DNA of 64,000 nucleotides from the NCBI RefSeq assembly GCF_035222375.1, contig NW_026946366.1:3100001-3164000 (forward strand), in the 5' to 3' direction. Both the position numbers and the translations under genes were made by a program. A model generated the notes under the pieces. It was given only the letters and a program-made list of their open reading frames with translations, did not search any database and was not told the origin of the DNA. Shown here piece by piece: positions 34,335 through 47,148 of this stretch. Source of the stretch: Podospora pseudocomata (Eukaryota; Ascomycota; Sordariomycetes; Sordariales; Podosporaceae). Position 1 is the first letter of the stretch; each line of letters opens with the position of its first letter.

Positions 34335-36085
34335 ATGTCGGTCATTCTCGAGACAACGGCAGGTGACATTGTCATTGACCTGCTGGTCGATTTCGCCCCC
34401 AAGATGTGCGAAAAGTACGTCCCCATGTTCTTGCTTTCTTGTTCAATTGCCAGACCACAACTAACCCAATGTTCTTCAGCTTTCTCAAGCTATGCAAGAT
34501 CAAATACTACAACTTTTCTCCTATCCACTCTATTCAAAAGTCCTTTTCCTGTCAAACCGGCGACCCTCTCGGGCCTCTGTCCCCCAATTCCGACGGCGGA
34601 AGTTCCATCTGGGGCTTACTCGAAGGAAGGGACAAGACATTTCCTGCCTTGTTCCATCCCAAATTGAAACACCGCGAACGAGGCACTGTCAGCATGGCTA
34701 CTGCCCCCCACCCGTCTGACCCAGAGACACGACTGGCTGGCTCTCAATTTCTGATCACACTGGGAGAGGACGGGATAGACTTCCTAGACGACAAAGCCGC
34801 CATATTTGGGAAAGTCGCCGAGGGCTTTGACGTTCTGGAGAAGATCAACGAGGCAATTGTGGATGAACGAGGGAACCCGCTGGTGGACATCAGAATCAAG
34901 CATACCATTGTGTTGGAGGATCCCTACCCTGACCCCGCTGGCCTGCGGGAGCCGAGTGCTTCACCTCCACCGACCAACGCACAGCTCGCTACCGTCAGGA
35001 TTGCGGAAGGAGAAGAGCTGGTTGATGTCGAAAAGGACGAAGAAGCCGCCGCTGAGGCGGAAACGAGAAAGAGAGAGAGGGAAGCAGCCGCCCAGGCGTT
35101 GACGTTGGAGATGCTAGGCGATCTCCCATTTGCCGAAGTCAAGCCACCAGAAAATGTCCTGTTTGTTTGCAAGCTCAACCCAGTCACAACTGACGAGGAC
35201 TTGGAGTTGATATTCAGTCGATTTGGCAAGATTCTGAGTTGCGAGGTGATCAGAGATCAGAAAACCGGCGACAGCTTGCAGTATGCTTTCATTGAGTTTG
35301 AAGATAAGAAGAGCTGCGAGGAAGCGTACTACAAGATGGATTCCGTTCTGATTGACGACAGGAGAATTCACGTAGACTTCAGTCAGAGCGTCAGTCGCCT
35401 GAGCGAGGTTTGGAGAAACGATACCAACACGAAACGCAAAACTGCTGCTGCAAGAAAAGGGAAAGGTGGCTGGGGTGGTGTGCAAGAGCTGGAGAAATGG
35501 CGCAAGTACAGGAATGAAGACGTGGAACGTGACGACGAGGACGATCATTACCGGATGGTCCATGGGGTGGAGGATATGCAGCATGGCCGGCACGATACCG
35601 GCGTCTCCCACAGCAGCAGCAGCAATAACAATGAGAACAATAACAAACGCAAGCCTTACGACAGGAGAGCCGGCGAGAGCCGGTCGAGCGGCCCGAGTGG
35701 AAGTGGTGGTCATGAAGATAGCCGAAGAGAAGCTGCGGCACACCGGCGGGGAAGAGAGTCCCCGGACCGGCTGACGGACACGCACAGCAGTAGCGGCAAT
35801 AACAACAGGCCAGAGCACAGGCGAGGTCACACGGAGCGACGGAGCCGGAGCCCCAGACAAGACCATGGTTATCACCGTCACAGCTACCGCGACAACAACC
35901 GCCATGACAGGCCAGGCGATCCCGGACAATCATCATCAAGGGGCCGAGAAGATCGGGATTGGGCTCGCAGAGATCGTCGGGACCAAGATCGCGATAGAAG
36001 GGATAGGAGCAGATACAGGGACAGGGATAGGGGCCAGGACAGATACCGGGGAAGAGGCGGAGGAGACGAGTACAGTGGACGTTGA
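34335..36085 (+). CDS. CYP6: peptidyl-prolyl isomerase-like 4 / CYP6, cyclophilin-RRM protein (two exons)
   Basis: Model: exons 34335-34414 and 34480-36085; 561 aa. The cyclophilin domain starts [16 protein letters not shown], joined across a 65-nt intron to [12 protein letters not shown]. It includes G-S-Q-F-L-I-T-L-G and A-I-F-G-K-V-A-E-G. An RRM follows at about residues 240-320, with RNP2 V-L-F-V-C-K-L and RNP1-like L-Q-Y-A-F-I-E-F. The C-terminal 200 residues are Arg/Asp/Ser-rich with many RDR/DRD repeats, as in splicing factors. Known role: PPIL4-type cyclophilins associate with the spliceosome. The R-to-F of classical cyclophilins (F-x-R-x-x-x-x-F-M-x-Q-x-G) is altered to F-S-C-Q-T-G-D-P, as in other PPIL4 members, so isomerase activity may be weak. 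Confidence 0.94.
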
Positions 36086-39000
36086 ACGGTTGTCGTCGGT
36101 CGTGTGTAGCGGTGCTGTCGGCTGCCGGCCTCGTGTGCGTGGGATAGCACAGTAACGATGCAAGCTGATTAGAGCCCTAGACGATGAGTGGTTCGTCTTT
36201 CACGTTCGACAACAACTCGTTTTTTTGTGGCCCGGCTCTTCTTGCTCTTTTCTGTCTTCCTCAGCTGCCAGCTCCCTGTCTAGCATAGTGTCTTCCACCC
36301 TCGGCCAGTCGCCCCAGTTACTCAACACTACGCCCAACGACGGATGACATCCTGTTGGCCGGGCACTGGGAACACGACTTGAGCAAGGTGTCATCTCGTC
36401 GTTCTGACCACCGAGTCGGTCTGGAACTCCTGGTCGAACGTGTACACGCGCTCCTGTGTAGTAGGCGTCAAGGAGAAGTCTAAACCGCATGGTGCCCTGT
36501 CAATGGATGGCGCATCGTCCCGACGGGCTGCGTGGGCAAGGACACTGTGCCCGAAGGCCAGACCCAATGGATGTGGCTCGCCTCCTGTTGCTTCGACTCT
36601 TTTATACGAGCTTTCTTTTCGTTCTGCCATGGATATCTATCTACGTGGCGGGCTGAGGTGGGTGCGTGTTGGTCAGGGCATTCTGGCTACAGCCGTGGAT
36701 GGATCGCATTTGCGGGCCGGGTGGTCGAGGCGCATTGCATTGTTTCTCGATGGCTTCCATTGATGCTTCCTACCCCCTTTCCTGCCCCTTTCCTTTCTCC
36801 CAGCCGCGGGTTCTTTTCAGCACCCTGGTTTACCCCCCGCCCTGTGGTTCGCGGAAGGGATTGTGGGAAGGTAACCCAAGGCTGCCCTTTTCCGTTGCAC
36901 ATCTCATCAGCATCGTCATCGCCAGTGATCTATCCCCCTTTTGTCGTGACTACAGCACAGGAGCAAGTGGGCATGCACGCCGGGTAATTCTTTCTCTCTC
37001 GGTCCAGCACATATTCCCCCACTCTCGCGCGTACCGCACCCCTCTCACCACAGTCGCTTCGTCACAGTCGAAAGACAGTCGGGTGGCTTTTTATACAGGC
37101 CACACGTGCGGGCCGCTTCTTTCTTCAAGCCTCCCTTGACGTGATTATCGGGGCCCAGCTGGAGCATGCAGAGCTGCCAACCGCCGTATCGTGCTTCCTC
37201 CCTACTCAACATAGGGCGTATATGTATGCAGACCTCGGATTTTCGTATCCGGATGAGGTAGCTTCTGCTGGTTCCACGAGGAGGTTGTTCATGCGGTCTC
37301 TGTATGACGCAGGCAAATAGAATGAGGGGCCTTTCACGAAGCCCCGTCCTGCGCAGATAGCTGGCTAGCCTCCTGTTCTCGCCCCCCGGCTTGGGTTGGG
37401 TTGTCATTGGGCTGAAAGATTATACTACTTTTATATATGCCTATATTTGACGACGAAGATGCTCGAAATCGGGCTGTGGTGGTGTGCGGATAAGCAGGGC
37501 GGCCAATGAGTGCTACAGGTGCCTATTCGTACTGCATAAAAATTGGTTTTGCGGGTAGTTGGGGGCTGGGGGCTCGGGGTTGGGGGCTGCTGGCCAATGG
37601 GTGATGGAGGGGCGGGTGTTCGGGTTGTGTATGTGTGTGTATGGGTGTGTCTGAGGTATCGTTCGGATCATGCCCGTCATCCACCACCCTTCTTTCTTCT
37701 TTCTCTTCCTCAACACCCTCCCGACCTACCAACCCAGCCGCCGCTGCCGCTGCCGATCCGCATCGCGCGACCCGTCACCGCCGGCAGGCAAGAAAAAGAA
37801 AAAAAGTTCTCATTTTGCCTCGGAGGCGTTCGGGCAACGTGTCTCGACAGACGCCCATGGCGGTTTTTTTCTACCGGTTTACCGTTTGGGCGACGGATCG
37901 AGCTGTAAGGTCCCTCCCTCTCCGAATGTCCACGACTCGGGGAAAAAATGGCGTTTTTTATGCATCTCTCAAAACCCTGGATATCCCAACGCCATTTGGT
38001 GGCAACGTCGAGAAAGCATGGTAGTGATTCTCGTGGACGCGTGTGCACATTACATTGATGCTTCCAGAAATATCAGGAAGGGCACATTTGTCCAGGCGCG
38101 TCGGAAGCTGATCTGTTCTACCTTTTCGTAGACTTTACGTCCGTGGATAAGGGGAAGCCTTCCATTCAGCCCTGATCAGGCCACACAGTACAGAGGAAAT
38201 CTGACTTGCTCGGACCTCCTGGGATCTTGCTTGTATCAAGAGCTCAGATGTGTTTTGAAGGGTGATACCAGATGGTCCGATGATGACGGCGGGGGGCGGC
38301 CCATGCGGTAGGCTTTGGACTCCGTCCGGAGGTTTCGACGGGGGGTGGTTCAAAGTGGATAAAGGCATCTGATTGAACGCCGCTTCTCTTGCAGTTGAAT
38401 GCTGTGTCACTTGGAAATTTCATCATCCTCACGAATTCGTATCCAGGCAGTCCGAGCTGTTTACCATCACACATGGTATGATATCTCTGCGAAGACAAAC
38501 TCGGTTACGCGGTCAACGTTGTTACCAAGAGGAATTGTATCCCAATCTACGAGCGCTACCAAGTCAAAAGCATTGTTGGGCAGCTTGTAGGGAGTCAAGG
38601 TCAGAGATATCCACCGAGATATGAAGTCCTGCCTGGTGGTCAGCCACTGAGACACATTCCTACTTAGAATATAATCACACTGAGACAGGATGGCGCGGGC
38701 TCTTCATTGGCCAAACACATCGATTTGTTCTATTTCTATCGTTATGCCTTCCATCAGCACTCCATTTCATCGACAATGCCTCGTATCCGCAAGTGATGCC
38801 TCCTCGGCACAACCTCTACATGGTCTGGAGTTGAGTCCGCATGTGAGCTACTTATAACGTGCAAGCACTGTTCCTCTCACGGCCTCCACAGGGGAAAAGT
38901 TGGAGAAGTGAGAGGGGACCGACTGCGTGAATGGCACAGCATCTTCGGGTACCGACTTCTGAAGCACGCCCCAGGGCCCTCACAAAATTCTTGTTGACGC

Positions 39001-42000
39001 CGTAGCACCTGACTAGGGAATGGTGGCCAGAGAGCTAGAGACATCGACATGCACGCAGCCGCATCGCGACTTTCCATGAACGAGCCAGCCGAGGCGAGAC
39101 CTGGCGTGAGCTGGTCACAGGTCAGATAAGCTGAAGTAGCTGAGCCGGAGCGTTGGGGGGGCCAGACAACAGCCCAACCCGCTTCCTGAGCATTGGGGAT
39201 TCGGATGGGTCAACCCGATCGGGGAGAGAGAAAGTTTACGTTGGCATCATTTTTGGTGGTGAGTTCTGGTGGCTACCCACCTAGACAGGTCAATAGCTGC
39301 TCAACTCAGCTCAACCTCGAGCGTACTGAATTGAAGGTTTGATGTCACAGAACAAAGTGACTCCCTTTGGGTCTCAAAATTCATCAAGGGGAGCAAAGCT
39401 GGCATGTCAGGCAGGTATCTTCTGGCTCATAACGCATGGCAAGGTACAAGTCCACCCAGAACCGACCATCCGATCAGCTTCCCCAGATAGTCGGACCGAG
39501 ATCTGAAAGACGGGTGTAGCCGTGTCGAGAAAGAAATTAGCACTTTCCTCCTCGTCTCATCTATCCGACGCAGCTTGCGGACTGTGGTCCAACGACGTCT
39601 GCAGAAGGGCCGGAGACTCCAGGACCAGCAGTGCCGGGCACCTGTATCGTGTGTTTGCAACATGCATGATTGTTCACCGCACAGCCCACGCTTCCCCAGT
39701 CCCCGTGACTGTTGCGGCGAATATGTAAAGCATAACTGACAGTGGGGAGATCTTCGGGCTCCCGTTTTCAACGGGGTGGCCGACAAATCGGATTCCCTGC
39801 CTTGTATGCCAGCTTCCAGGGGGAAAAGTAGATCGGTCATATTTTCGCTTGCGGGAGAAGCAGACGATGGGAGCATGCCAGGAGGTCTCAGTGACAGAAT
39901 GTGATAGAATTTTTGGGGATACCCAGGGGCTCCCGGTCTTGACTGCACCATTCTCACTGCTGCAGACGCCAACATGTGCCGCGGATGCAGACGACGATAA
40001 ACACAGATCTCTGGATGGTCGAGGTGGGACGTAGGTAGGTGGTCTAGCTGCTCCAGCTTCCGCAGACAGTTGCACTGTGCAAACTTGGCGCGGGTACATC
40101 AAAGCTACTTTTAGTTGAAAATGCAGAGTCTTCGATCATCTTTGTACCTGCCTTGACACCCAGAGCGAGCTGTCATTGGCACTCGGTGGTTATCCGATCC
40201 GATCGATTACCAATTACCACCCACACAATCCCGCCTTCCAAGTCTCAGGGTAGCACTATTTTCTCTCTGGGCCAGCAAGCATCAAATTGTGCAGTTTTTT
40301 CTCTCTTGATATCGGAACGGCCAATCTCTCTGTTCAACACCTTACCTGCCTGGCCATCCGTTTTGAGATGGGGGGATGGCGACTTCAATCTGCAGCCGGG
40401 GGCTCATGTTTGCACAGTGGACAAGAAAAGGAATTAATACGGAGTCTAGCGTCTGATGTATACGATAGGTATTCAAGAAAAAATCAAACAGACTTGTTCG
40501 TTTGTACCAGGTAATTATTCAGGTCAGATATCATCATTCTACAAGACCCAATGGTGCAATTGCACAACCTGCCGCTGACACTAGCACTGGCCGGCAGCAC
40601 AAACACCGGCCTCTTCCATATCCATAAGTTGTACAAGGGACAAGAATGCTCACCATTTATGCGTTGTCCCCAGCCCACTTCTCCTCTTTGAGATGGCTGT
40701 ATCACGTTGTGCGAAAACTCGATTGCTTCGCTAAATCCAAGTGCACAATGACACATTTTGGGCCAAGAATCAAGCAAACCACCTTATCAGAGGCGATTGC
40801 GCATCGAGACGCAAAGATTTTCGACTCTGCTTTTGATTCGTTTGCCCTCAGACAGTGAGTGAGGGTGGGGGAGAGGGACTTTTCGACTTTTCGAGTGAGG
40901 TGTCACTTTACCCCTGGACATCTTGATTTTACTCCTTTCACTCTCTACAGTCAATCTCAGTCGAAAGCTATAGGTTAGTAGCACAAATGGCCCACTCGTC
41001 GGCAGGCAAGTCGACACTTGCCAAATGCAGCATCAAGAAACAGAGGTACTCAACGAGATACTTTCCCGGTACTTGTGTCGGACTAGGCAGTTTTCTTGTA
41101 GGTGGCCGTCTCCATGTTGGACCAGCCTCGACGTTGAAAAGCTGGTACAGCATCTTATCACAGTGCCATGTACTCATGAGATGTTTGGCTCGCCATCTGA
41201 TGCCAAATGGGTACATGTAGCTGCGAAAAGATGTCCCATCCCTACATCAGGTGGCTTTTTCCGATGCATGTACCCGACATGTCCATCATTAGCCTCGCGC
41301 TAAATCAAAGGCAACTCAAATCTTTCTGGAGGTACTCCATCTCCGCTGTCAAAAACTAGACGTGTAGGACCAGAGAGAGAACCACAAGACAGGGCGACGG
41401 GCCAAGGTCAAGACCGTGGTAGCACATCATGTCAAGGGAAATATCCCTGGGGGAACCAGGCCTGTCCATGTCGTGTGTGCCCACCCTTCAGCGTTTCTGG
41501 CGCCGCCGTCATCGCAAAGGACTGCCAGCGACCCATCATACAGCTGACAGAAATGGATGCAAACAGATGGCCCAATACACACAGGGTACGTGGGGGAACT
41601 AACCGACCTTATACCTATCCAACGAGAAATGGACAGCACGAGGTGATACACAAGTCTTTATAACATCATGACACTTGCATGTCCACCCCTTCCCTCCCCC
41701 CCTTTTTTTCCTCTCCTCGCCTGACTTTCTTCCTCTTCACCCGTCTAGTGTCTTATCTTGTCTCGCTCGATTTCTTTCTTTGCTCCTGATAGTGAAACTG
41801 GACCTTGTGCCAAGCTCAACATTTCACAGATCACATCATACATCCCTATTCTGCCCCTTGTGTCTTTTGGGTCTCTTCCGTTTCATCATCCCCGCTCATC
41901 GAGAGGGAGACAAAGACCATACAACCCAGCCAGCTTTCCGCTCACTCTGCACGTCCAAGACAGTCTGACGAAATCAACCTGAGGACACCAATCGATTGTC

Positions 42001-42761
42001 GACCACTGGATCGGACGTAGATTACGCTGGGGGAAGGTTTTGTTTTTGATTCAGACCAATTCCAGAAGTTGGGACCGGAAAGGTTTGTGTACCATGTCTC
42101 ACTCCTATCCTACCTCTGATCATTCATCTCCCCACTATTCCACTTCTCGGCCGAGGGGACATGTGCTTTTCGTTGTCCTGTGCTTCCACGGCGAGCGCTT
42201 TGATCGGTCCAGCGTTGCTCATGTGCGTCAATTCCAGGTCTTTGGCGTCCGCCCCCCGCTCCCCCATCTATCAAACCAGAACAGCAGGGGAGACCAGTCC
42301 TGGGAGACTTCAGCTTTGGGCCCGGGTTTTGCTGTCTTGGTTCCTGCCCATAACTCAGCCCCGACTCTCGACTCCAGGGGGACTGTTTTTTTGTTTTCCA
42401 TTCTCGGTGAGAGGTGTTCGAGGCGAGTCGCAGCCTATCAGGGCATCCACGGCGGCCGATTTGTATCCTAGGGCCAGGTTCCAGTCTGCTTCATTCTGGA
42501 TCGATCGGGATTTCGAGTTGCGGTGTTAAGTGACCGGACAATTTACACCTTCTGCACACAACGCTGCTGTACCCCCCCCCCCTTCCCCCACCCACCATCA
42601 CCAGACACACGCTCAACCTGTCAGCTATTCTACGTCTCGATAATAATAACCACACTCGCAAGCCACAGCAGAAGACAGAGACAGACAAGTCTAAATAACA
42701 GCCAGACTTTGAGACTCACTCTCTAAAACCAAGGACGAAGGCGAGAAACCGGAAAATTCAA
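36086..42761. other. 6.7-kb region without a supportable gene
   Basis: No frame carries a recognised domain, and ORFs are short and overlapping on all frames. Composition looks like ordinary unique sequence and is not strongly AT-rich, so it is not an obvious decayed repeat island. Features seen: GT-rich stretch near 37620-37655, a strong pyrimidine run at 41675-41780, and C11-type homopolymer at 42571-42581. The right third is probably promoter and leader of the Zn2Cys6 gene at 42762. Unstructured long non-coding transcripts cannot be excluded. Confidence 0.6.
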
Positions 42762-44463
42762 ATGGTGTCCCAGACCCAGTCCCAGTGTTATACCCCTTCC
42801 TCCTCGTCGTCTTCATCGTCGTCTTCGTCGTCCTCGGGTTCTACGACATCCGACACTCACACCACACTCATCGGCGGCGGCGGACTCGTCCCAGGACTCG
42901 GTGGACTCGGCCTACCTCCACGACTCGGCAGCCGATCGAGTTACAACAACACTAGCCGACCGTATCCAGCTGTATATTATTCATCTCCCACTAGTTTGCC
43001 GTCTCTGGACTCTGATAGACACCACCACCGTCACCACGGGCACGGCTACCAGCTTCCTTCACACCCTCTTCACGACGGCCACTCGCGTGGACACCTGAGT
43101 ATGTCTGATCAAGGAGGGCACGGAGGTATGGATGGGTCAGACTCCACACCACAAAGAAAAAGGATCGCTGTTGCTGTACGTCCATACCTTACCTATTCTT
43201 TTCATGAGTCCACCCACCAACCAGCTCGGTTACCTTATGCTGACACTGAATTCCTACCTGGCTTAGTGTGGAAGGTGTAGAAAGCGAAAGATCAGATGCA
43301 GTGGTGACCCGGGGCAAGGGCAGCCATGCTCGAACTGCAAGAATGCCAATGCCGAGCCGTGTCAATTTCTAAGGGTGAGCTTCACTACCTTTGTCATCAC
43401 TTTTAGGTTGTCTAACAAGCGCCAGGTTCAATCAAGAGAAGCCCCTTTTATCCGAAGTGAGCAGGTTGGCGATAGCCCTTTTGGCTACAACGTTGGTGAT
43501 GCCAGATTATACCACGCTTCCCGCGCGCCCACGTATCATGCCTCTCCCAGTTCGCACGCAACAGCCTACGCTTCCGACCTTTTATCCACCACTGGGCATC
43601 ATATGGGACATGGCAGCACTACCGACATTACAGGTATCTCATCGTACAGAGGCAGCACTCATAGCGGCGGCTACTCATACGTCCCGGTCAAACCAGCGTA
43701 TTACACGGCCGCATACAGCTCCTCGCCACACGGCCTAACGTACGGGGTCCACTCTGATGTGGACAACTTTGGGGGTTATGGTTTGCCGGTCCCCACCGGA
43801 GAAGCCCATCACGATGCCCCCAGCGGCATCCCGGTCATGTCCATGCCTGGGACCCCGGCTTGGCCATCTAGCAGGAGCATGAAATCCCCGAGCGGGTACG
43901 GCAGCATGTATCTGGATCCAGAAGTAACCGCATCCCCAACCACCTACACAACCCCTCCACCATCGGCCTACTCAGCAGTCCGGGGTCACTCAGCCGCCGG
44001 GGACGGGCCGAATTTCTCCTTCACAAACATGTCAGCTTCATTGCCGTCGTCTCAGTCGGATCGTGTGCTTCCTGTTCCTTCTTCCACCGCCGCCACTACC
44101 ACCACGACCAGTCACCGCTCCTCCACCTACCCACCTCTCTCAGGGGCCAACAAACCCCCAACGGCCACAGACTCGAGCTACGACAGCTACGGCTCCTCTC
44201 GCACCGAGTCCAGCGGCCCAGAAAGTATCTTTAGCGACTCGGAACGCGCTGCAGCCTTCTCGAACAGCCAGGGCCCAGCAGCCTTTGACATGAGCCCGTA
44301 CGGCACCAGCTCCGGGTCGACCGACGCTTCTGGCCGAAGGGACTCTGCATACGCCGCGGCGGGGGCTGGACACGAGACTGGCGGTGGGCATGACGGGCCG
44401 TCGCTGCCTTCCCTGTCGTCTGCGTATGAGAGGCATCATGCTGCTGTTGCCACCCGGCACTAG
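42762..44463 (+). CDS. Zn2Cys6 transcription factor (three exons)
   Basis: Model: exons 42762-43175, 43267-43374 and 43426-44463; 519 aa. The Zn cluster is coded mainly by exon 2: C-G-R-C-R-K-R-K-I-R-C, then P-C-S-N-C, then E-P-C-Q-F-L-R, giving the six cysteines at about residues 139, 142, 149, 159, 162 and 170. The preceding residues are P-Q-R-K-R-I-A-V-A. The N-terminus has a 13-14-Ser run and is Gly/His/Ser-rich. The C-terminus is Ser/Tyr/Thr/Pro-rich with no fungal_trans middle domain visible. Introns are 91 and 51 nt; the second is in frame and stop-free. It matches the class of sordariomycete Zn2Cys6 factors with long disordered tails; I do not recognise the ortholog. The long gene-free upstream region fits a developmentally controlled regulator. 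Confidence 0.88.
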
Positions 44464-46483
44464 TCTCGGGCTTTGTGTAGAGTGATGTTTGGTTGGTTGG
44501 AGGCACCTACCTATCTGGTAACCAATCCCAGGTGGTAACACACACACAAGATGTGCGTGTGGGTCAAGGCTCAAATATGGGGGTGGCTGGCTGGCTGAGC
44601 ATGGAAATTAGAACAGTGCGTTGAGGTGTGGATGGGCACTGGCCGAAGTCGACAACATCAACAATTGTGCGAGTCGAGGTTGGGGGTTACACAGCTGAAG
44701 AGGAGGGAAGGGCTATCCTGAGCGCCCTCCTACTCCACACCCACCCACCTATCTACATGGAACAGAGGGAGACAGCAGCACCAACAAACCTGACAACTCG
44801 ATGTGAAGCAGCCACCCGTCGTCGTCCTTGCTTTCATTTTTTCCTCTCTTCCCTCTCTAATCAAAAATGTCACGATCTTGCTGTCAAAGCAACAGGCAAA
44901 GATCCCAGTGAGCGATTGATTTTTTAGTTGTATTTCTTTTCCCTCGTTCTTGCATGGTTGTCTCTGTTTTCTTTTTTCACTTTTGATTTTTTTGCTCCTT
45001 CTGGTCTAGGTATCTCAATGTTGACCTCTCAAAACCTTGAAAGAAAAAGCATTGGCTCTCTTTTTTCCTTCTCTTTCTTTGGTTGTGTACCGCTATCAAC
45101 ATCAAAAGATTCCCCCAAAGTCGCAATTTACTGTCACAAGAAATACAGAGAAGGAGAGATGCAAGAGGAAAAGCCGGAGAGGCTGGGACGGAGAGACAGA
45201 CAGAGACAGTCTGAAGGAGAAACCAAAATACATGTACATGTCTGAAAAACCATCACTTCTCTCTTTTGTTTCTTTTCTCGTGTTGCCGCTGCCGCTGCTG
45301 CTGTTGTCGTTGTTATTGTCACACGCTCTCGAGCTCGGTTGCAGAAGCGCGTGCTGCTTTGCTCTTTTGGTCATTCATCGCGGGCATTTGGCGAGTGCGG
45401 AGGTTTTAATCTATCTTGTACTCCCTCATCCCTCGACAGCTCGACCGATGGCCAACCAAGGCTGGGTGGGGGCAGAGAGAAATGGGCCTAGGCTCGGAAC
45501 ACGACAGCTCACCTACATGGTTCCCAATAGTGTCATGTATCTTTTCAACATGGGTAGGGGAATGATGCATTCTGTCCGCGGACTATATAGGTTGAAAAGT
45601 TTCTGAGGTTGTCGTGGGAGGTAGAGTGGAAGGGGGGATACAAGGAGGTACATGGCACAGACACAACGCACACAAGTCAAAGAGAGACAAAAGATGAAGT
45701 CTAATCTAATAGTCACCCACAACAAGTGATAAGAACAGAAAAATAAATGAAGTAAACACCATGCCTCCTCGTGTTGGCCTTGTGAGCTGAAACCCCCACA
45801 CACCAAGGCATATCATTGATGTTGAATGTTGTGTTGTGGCTTGCGCTCCTTTCCAGTCCAGCACATCACCAGCCTCAGGGACAGATGTGGCGCAATATGC
45901 ATGGAAGAACCAACCTCTCCGAAACATGCAGGGAAAAGCGAGACACGAAGAATTCCATCCCTTGCATTGAACACACCACTTACTAAAGAATAAATATCCT
46001 TTAAATCCCCGTTGCCAAAAAAGTTCCTTCCATTTTTATATCCTGCCATGATGTTGCCCTTTACCGAAACCCAGTCCAAAAACCCAGAGACAGAGAAGAG
46101 CAATGCCTCAAAGTTGACTCCCCGATACCAAAAAAGAGTTCAAAACGGATGGGTCGTGATTCTTACAGGTAGCTGTATGACAATGTGTGTGTGCCTGCTT
46201 GTTTTGCTTGCTGATGAACCAAGAGACAAAAAAGACAGAAAAGTCGACTCCCAACACCTAGCTGAATGCAAACAGTGACAAAGCAAAGAAAAAGAAAAGA
46301 AATCCCAAATATGCTTCGACCTAGACTGCATCTCATCCCTCCTTCGCATTACTCTGGTTCGATGTCGGTGGCATGTCAGGAGTGGAGGGCTTGGCGTCAG
46401 ACCGACCAACCTTGTCCTGGAGCCTTACTGCAGGAACCCTCGTGAAAGGGGAATTGAGTTTGGGTCGTCGCCCGCGTCGCCAT
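44464..46483. other. 2-kb convergent intergenic region
   Basis: Between the stop of the Zn2Cys6 gene and the stop of the 177-residue gene on the other strand. Contains T-rich stretches near 44920-45080 and small GCT runs near 45290-45310. No motif-bearing ORF. Confidence 0.5.
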
Positions 46484-47017
46484 TTAAGCGTCGGGCGCGC
46501 TCCGTCTTCTCCTTCCACTCCGGAGTTCCCGCTCGGTATCCATGAGTCGGCTCTGGACCCACGTCCGAAACGCGCGATCGCCTCTCACCGCCTCACAGTT
46601 GAGCAGCTCCGTCAGCACCCTCTTGATGCCCTCGTTGACGTCACACAGTTTGGCCTCCTCCTGGGCGACTTCCCCCAGGCAGCCCGACGACCCAGATCTC
46701 TTCATCATAATGGTCGGGATGGACGAGCTGCGGAACTGGTGACGCGAGGACGACACGACCGGGGCGGGAATGATGCCGGTAGGCGAGAGTGATGACGTAG
46801 TGGTGGAGGGCGAGGAGAAAAAGGAAGCCGACTGGGGCGATCGGAGCTCATCGAGGTGCTGACGGAGTGACTCGTGCTGCTCGTGCAGGAGATAGTACTT
46901 TTGCAGCGCCAGGTCGCGGTCGTGGTGGTGCATCATGGTCGGCACTGGAGAGGAGCGCAGATCAAACATGGTGGCACGGGCGGTGCTGTAGGAAGACGAG
47001 TTGGCGGTGGCGTTCAT
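46484..47017 (-). CDS. uncharacterised 177-residue helical protein
   Basis: Single exon, ATG at 47017. Two conserved-looking blocks flank a Ser-rich linker: L-A-L-Q-K-Y-Y-L-L-H-E-Q-H-E-S-L-R-Q-H-L-D-E-L (about residues 36-58, heptad-like, likely coiled coil) and G-I-K-R-V-L-T-E-L-L-N-C-E-A-V-R-G-D-R-A-F-R-T-W-V-Q-S-R-L-M-D-T-E-R-E-L-R near the end, which then becomes Arg-rich. Codon choice and the second block look like real coding sequence. I do not recognise a family. The first residues M-N-A-T-A-N-S-S-S show no signal peptide. An upstream ORF overlaps this start (see separate entry). Confidence 0.65.
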   Translation of the reverse strand: MNATANSSSYSTARATMFDLRSSPVPTMMHHHDRDLALQKYYLLHEQHESLRQHLDELRSPQSASFFSSPSTTTSSLSPTGIIPAPVVSSSRHQFRSSSIPTIMMKRSGSSGCLGEVAQEEAKLCDVNEGIKRVLTELLNCEAVRGDRAFRTWVQSRLMDTERELRSGRRRRSAPDA

Positions 47018-47148
47018 GATGATGATACGGATATTGGAGAGGCTGAGATGTGTTGGGAAAACAAGACGACTGAAGATGGAGATGGAGATTCGATCAATGC
47101 GTAGCGTGCTGCATTCGAAGGGGGTGCTGGTGCAAACGGCGGGACCAT
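47014..47148 (-). other. upstream ORF overlapping the start of the 177-residue gene
   Basis: A 44-codon ORF beginning with ATG at 47148 (M-V-P-P-F-A-P-A...) ends in a TGA that overlaps the downstream ATG as ATGA (47017-47014). The same frame stays open much further upstream without an ATG. Whether the leader is transcribed from this point is unknown. Confidence 0.45.

Noticed and set aside
36391-36630. 79-codon minus-strand ORF M-A-E-R-K-E-S-S just past CYP6, with a possible second exon at 36200
   Set aside because: Natural-looking text but no recognised family and no convincing branch site for joining to the next frame.
39427-39975. 182-codon minus-strand ORF in the gene-free region
   Set aside because: Non-ATG start, Ser/Arg/Cys-rich random-looking text, and overlapping ORFs on other frames.
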